Virus record (IMG/VR): IMGVR_UViG_3300047551_002345
Span: 1 to 31,731 of that record
Direction: 5' to 3' (one strand)
DNA: 31,731 bases
From: a virus
Part shown: in pieces, positions 28,756-31,731 of the stretch
How the letters are laid out: every line of letters starts with the position of its first letter
Position numbering within the stretch: the first letter of the stretch is position 1
Made by a program: the position numbers and the translations under genes
Notes under the pieces: generated by a model
What the model was told of the DNA's origin: nothing
The model's input: only the letters and a program-made list of their open reading frames with translations
Databases searched by the model: none

Positions 28756-31731
28756 CAGATACCCTTAAACAAAGATGTGAATTCACCAAGGAATGCTTGA
28801 CCAGAAGGAGATTTGCTATCTTCTTCCTCATCGTCTTCACCAATTCTAAAGTAGTTTGTATAAAATTCTTTCGGAGATTCCTTCTCTGCTTCTTTAAGCG
28901 TTTCCGCTTGATCTTCTGGGAAGAAGCTTTCAATTGTTCCAAGGGATGAGAACGGATCTTGAAAGTCAAGCCCGTATGTTTTAAGCGCTGTATCTTTGCC
29001 TGCTTTCGTTAACAGGGTTTGTTCGCTTCGATCAAGATCAGGGAACATATTTTCGTAGAACTCATCTTCCGTTCCTTGGTAACCAGCCCCTTGAAAAATG
29101 GCGTATAGCTGTGTTGTGGGCTTGGCCATCTCATCTTTATAGTCCTCTGGCTTTTCGATATAGGTAACGCCCAGGATTTCTTGAGTTGGGCGCTGACGTT
29201 TCTCATTGAGGTATTTGATTTGTTCTCGAATTTCTTGTGCAGAACCACCACGTAAGGTCTCCACAATGTACTGCTTTAATTCATCAACGGTACCAGCAAA
29301 CTCAGAGATGCCGTAACGCTGGAGCACTTCTTTCCAGGTGTCTGGTGTTTTGGCTGGATCTAGGCCACGCAGCATTTCATCGGCAAATTCTTCCGGTGTA
29401 ATGAAGGTACCAAACACCACCTGAGCCTTGTCAGCTTCCTTCTGAAGCTGGGGCATCACGTTTAAGGAGATGAAATCTTGCACCTTACTGGCGTTGGTGA
29501 TGTCATCAGCAGCGTCGTAACCCTGGCCCTGGCCCTTCACCTCAAAGTGCATGCGTGCAAAAGCGGCCTTATTGTTGACATCAATACCAAAACGATAGAC
29601 CTGTACAGCCCAGTACGGATCTCCAGCTTTAGCTTTTTCCCAGTCTTCCTCTACTGTTTTCTTTTGCGTTTCATACTGTGCAGCGCGGCTGCGGTCACCA
29701 GTTGGATTAAAGTAAAACTCTGGATTGAATGAACGTGGGCCTTGCTGTTTTACCTGATCCAGATAAACCTGGCTCTGTAACTGACCAAGCTTCTTCAGAG
29801 ATTGATCAATATCTGTAATTTCAAACGGGTTTCGCTCTTCTTGTCTGATATCAAGGTATTCAATAAATTCATCCATTGATTTGGATGTATTAAAACGCGG
29901 GATTAAGTATTCATCCAGATAATTACGTGCAAACTGAGCTTCAATATTCATCATCTCAGTTCTACCAGCTGCGTCATATGACAAAGCAAGGCCTCTATTT
30001 TTGGCGTCATCAAGTGTTTTGATGTCTGCCTCCAAACGTGAGTTAATCGGCTGCAACGTTAGTTTTGCACTTTCGTTGGGATCACCTTTAATCGTGTTAA
30101 GGATTGTTTCCCCTTCTGTTCCTTGTTTACCAAGGAAAGCAATCAACTCTTCTGTTGATTTAAATCCAGATTCTTCTAGGAACTTAGGCGTAAATTGGTT
30201 CTTATTAGCGTCAAAAGGTTTCTCTGTTGAATCTAGGAAAGCTGTGATGATATCTTTCTTCTCCTCTAAAGGTTCAAACATGGAGTAGTCAATACCGTAC
30301 TTATCTTTAATGGCTTGATCAAACCACTGTTGCCAGTTATAAACAACATTGTTTTGCATCCCAGTAACGTTCTGGAGTGCGCTCATCAGATCTTCTTCTC
30401 CCTTGCCACCAGAGGTAAAAGCCAGTACACCACCGACTCCAGAATCTCCAAGGATTGAATTGGATAGCTCCCGGTTGATATCAACCACCTCTGCAAAACC
30501 GCTGAAGCCACGGAAGAAGCTCATCATCTCCTGACGACCCTTCTGTTTCTTCATCTCAGCAATGGTGTCCTTAAGAATTGTTTGGTTCAATGCCGCAAAC
30601 TTCTTAACGTCCACCGTCTTCTTTGTGTTAATGGCGGTATTGATTGCATCTTCTAATTCAGTAATGCCGCTACCGGCATTGATGTTGTAGCTCAGGATGA
30701 TCTGTTTATCTTCCGGTCGCTCGGACAAACGGAAGAGCACTGCAAATTCTTCTGGCTTATCAACGTCCAGGTACTTTTCTTTGGCTAGTTGCTTCCAGTA
30801 AGGATCGCCCTGTCTTGCTTTTGTCCACTCATTAGAAACTTCCGGAACATTCAACAAACGTTGCGTAATTGTTTCTGTGTCAACACCTAGTTGTAAATCA
30901 CGAATGTCTTGAAGCTCTTTGTCTGTTAAAGCTTTTTCTTCATATTTTTGAGCAGCGGCAAGATCTTCTTCTTTATTACCCCGCAAGCCCTGACCTTTGC
31001 CTGTGGTGGTGTAATGCTGCCAATAGTAGTTATTCTCACCGTAACGTTCAGTGATATCAATATCATCATTGGCAACCGCCTGGTTCCAGGCTGCATTGAC
31101 CGTTGGGTTCTGTGCCTTGTAGTAGGCAGGATCAAACGTACCGTACGGTGGCTGTGCTCCAAGGGAGGCATCCCACGGTACGAGCTTTTCCGTTTGATAG
31201 AACAGCTTGAACTGGGGTTTGATGTTGTCAATGATCTGCTGCGCATTGGCAGGGCTCATGCCCGCAGCGATCAAGCCGTCATAAGTGATCTGATCACGCT
31301 GGGCAACGTAATCACCACCTTTGGTTGTGGAGGCAAGAGAAACAGTTCTGGAATACAGCTGGTTTGTTGCCGTATTCTCCCTGTTAATTTGAGTATTTTC
31401 AGCGTTTAATTGAGTGTTCTGTTGATTTAATTCTGCAGCTTCTTTATTAAGGCGAGCGTTTGTATTGTTTAGCTGTGTATTGGTGGCATTCGTTCGAGCG
31501 TTTTGTGTATTGAGAAGCGTATTAGTTTCTCTAACCTTCTGAATATTTACATTGTGCTCAGCATTTCTAAGGTTTGCCGCATAATTATTGGCATTGATGT
31601 TGGCATTGTCAATATTTGCTACTCTGTTGGCCTCGTTCAGGGCGGCGTTGTCTTGATTTAATTTTCTATTGGCATTATTTGCGTCTGTATCATCTACCCA
31701 TCTTTCTTTGGTTACGTTGTCACCATAAAGA
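28755..31731 (-). CDS. Large virion protein (partial, runs off the window)
   Basis: The frame stays open to the window edge: at least 991 residues, so the gene begins beyond 31731. The visible N-terminal 115 residues are an Asn-rich heptad coiled coil (31362..31679). Then follow repeated modules with FDPAYYKAQNPTVNAAWNQA, YYWQHYTTTGKGQGLRGN and, further on, FNPEFYFNPTG, GDPYWAVQVYRFGID and HFEVKGQGQGYD, at least two copies of a roughly 70-residue unit. The rest is mostly helical with acidic and amide residues, ending in an acidic ESPKEFYTNYF...FLGEFTSLFKGI. Size and composition fit a tail, ejection or scaffold-type virion protein; no enzyme motif is seen. The internal TTG at 31274 is not a start. 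Confidence 0.75.
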   Translation of the reverse strand, partial: LYGDNVTKERWVDDTDANNANRKLNQDNAALNEANRVANIDNANINANNYAANLRNAEHNVNIQKVRETNTLLNTQNARTNATNTQLNNTNARLNKEAAELNQQNTQLNAENTQINRENTATNQLYSRTVSLASTTKGGDYVAQRDQITYDGLIAAGMSPANAQQIIDNIKPQFKLFYQTEKLVPWDASLGAQPPYGTFDPAYYKAQNPTVNAAWNQAVANDDIDITERYGENNYYWQHYTTTGKGQGLRGNKEEDLAAAQKYEEKALTDKELQDIRDLQLGVDTETITQRLLNVPEVSNEWTKARQGDPYWKQLAKEKYLDVDKPEEFAVLFRLSERPEDKQIILSYNINAGSGITELEDAINTAINTKKTVDVKKFAALNQTILKDTIAEMKKQKGRQEMMSFFRGFSGFAEVVDINRELSNSILGDSGVGGVLAFTSGGKGEEDLMSALQNVTGMQNNVVYNWQQWFDQAIKDKYGIDYSMFEPLEEKKDIITAFLDSTEKPFDANKNQFTPKFLEESGFKSTEELIAFLGKQGTEGETILNTIKGDPNESAKLTLQPINSRLEADIKTLDDAKNRGLALSYDAAGRTEMMNIEAQFARNYLDEYLIPRFNTSKSMDEFIEYLDIRQEERNPFEITDIDQSLKKLGQLQSQVYLDQVKQQGPRSFNPEFYFNPTGDRSRAAQYETQKKTVEEDWEKAKAGDPYWAVQVYRFGIDVNNKAAFARMHFEVKGQGQGYDAADDITNASKVQDFISLNVMPQLQKEADKAQVVFGTFITPEEFADEMLRGLDPAKTPDTWKEVLQRYGISEFAGTVDELKQYIVETLRGGSAQEIREQIKYLNEKRQRPTQEILGVTYIEKPEDYKDEMAKPTTQLYAIFQGAGYQGTEDEFYENMFPDLDRSEQTLLTKAGKDTALKTYGLDFQDPFSSLGTIESFFPEDQAETLKEAEKESPKEFYTNYFRIGEDDEEEDSKSPSGQAFLGEFTSLFKGI
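31362..31679 (-). repeat. Asparagine heptad repeat (polar-core coiled coil)
   Basis: About 105 residues in which Asn recurs every three or four positions, best seen as heptads such as QLNNTNA, RLNKEAA, ELNQQNT, QLNAENT and QINRENT. In most heptads a Leu or Ile precedes one Asn and another Asn follows three positions later. The spacing is that of a trimeric coiled coil with polar (Asn) core layers. Confidence 0.8.

Noticed and set aside
30948-31409. 153-aa plus-strand ORF at the right edge
   Set aside because: Antisense to the continuous large virion gene, which stays open to the window end.
1-31731. CRISPR array, insertion sequence or integrase/attachment site
   Set aside because: No spaced short repeats, transposase or recombinase motifs and no tRNA-derived attachment site were seen; the 25-bp pair is the only long non-coding direct repeat noticed.

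Overview
This window looks like part of a tailed bacteriophage genome that infects a phycobilisome-containing cyanobacterium, probably a Synechococcus/Cyanobium-like host. Genes are tightly packed, with many ATGA, TGATG and TAATG junctions. Strands switch in blocks. The host assignment rests on a high-light-inducible protein (7927..8196), an NblA-like phycobilisome-degradation protein (26812..27117), an S-adenosylmethionine decarboxylase SpeD (12471..12896) and small basic proteins of a kind I associate with cyanophages. The D5-type primase-helicase argues against a canonical T4-like replisome. I cannot name the phage.

Layout. (1) 83-8297, minus strand: a host-recognition cassette (leucine-rich-repeat adhesin, likely accessory protein, collagen-like fibre, small protein) flanked by two copies of a 25-bp repeat; a DUF5872-like protein apparently split into two genes; three small genes; a translationally coupled surface-sugar operon (double glycosyltransferase, HAD-nucleotidyltransferase fusion, GDPD-like protein); then the HLIP and a 33-residue membrane peptide. 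(2) 8350-16958, plus strand: RecB/Cas4-like nuclease behind a good sigma70-type promoter, small genes including one that appears frameshifted, primase-helicase, SpeD, a GT4 glycosyltransferase with a strong terminator, an HNH-like zinc protein, a virion-like protein and small genes. (3) 16959-23054, minus: a GH73 plus C39-like endolysin, small genes, an S74-chaperone tail fibre, a repeat-built fibre and a membrane protein. (4) 23076-25734, plus: HTH protein, two unknowns, a Dam-like protein with an altered catalytic motif, dCTP deaminase and a coiled-coil protein. (5) 25731-31731: a disordered minus-strand protein, overlapping plus-strand ORFs ending in DUF3310, then minus-strand NblA-like protein, GH24 lysozyme, a 41-aa basic protein, an HNH endonuclease apparently inserted at the end of a basic DUF gene, and a very large virion protein that runs off the window with an asparagine-heptad coiled coil.

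How the parts fit. Nuclease, primase-helicase and dCTP deaminase serve DNA replication and nucleotide supply. HLIP, NblA-like and SpeD would keep or remodel host photosynthesis and polyamines. The glycosyltransferases, nucleotidyltransferase and GDPD-like protein suggest a phage-made glycan or phosphoglycan modification. Two chemically different lysis enzymes each have a hairpin abutting their start codon, which suggests timed translation. Four fibre-like genes of different architecture suggest a modular host-range system.

Limits: everything here was read by eye. Family names rest on remembered motifs, no searches or folding were run, and starts were chosen by overlap and Shine-Dalgarno logic.
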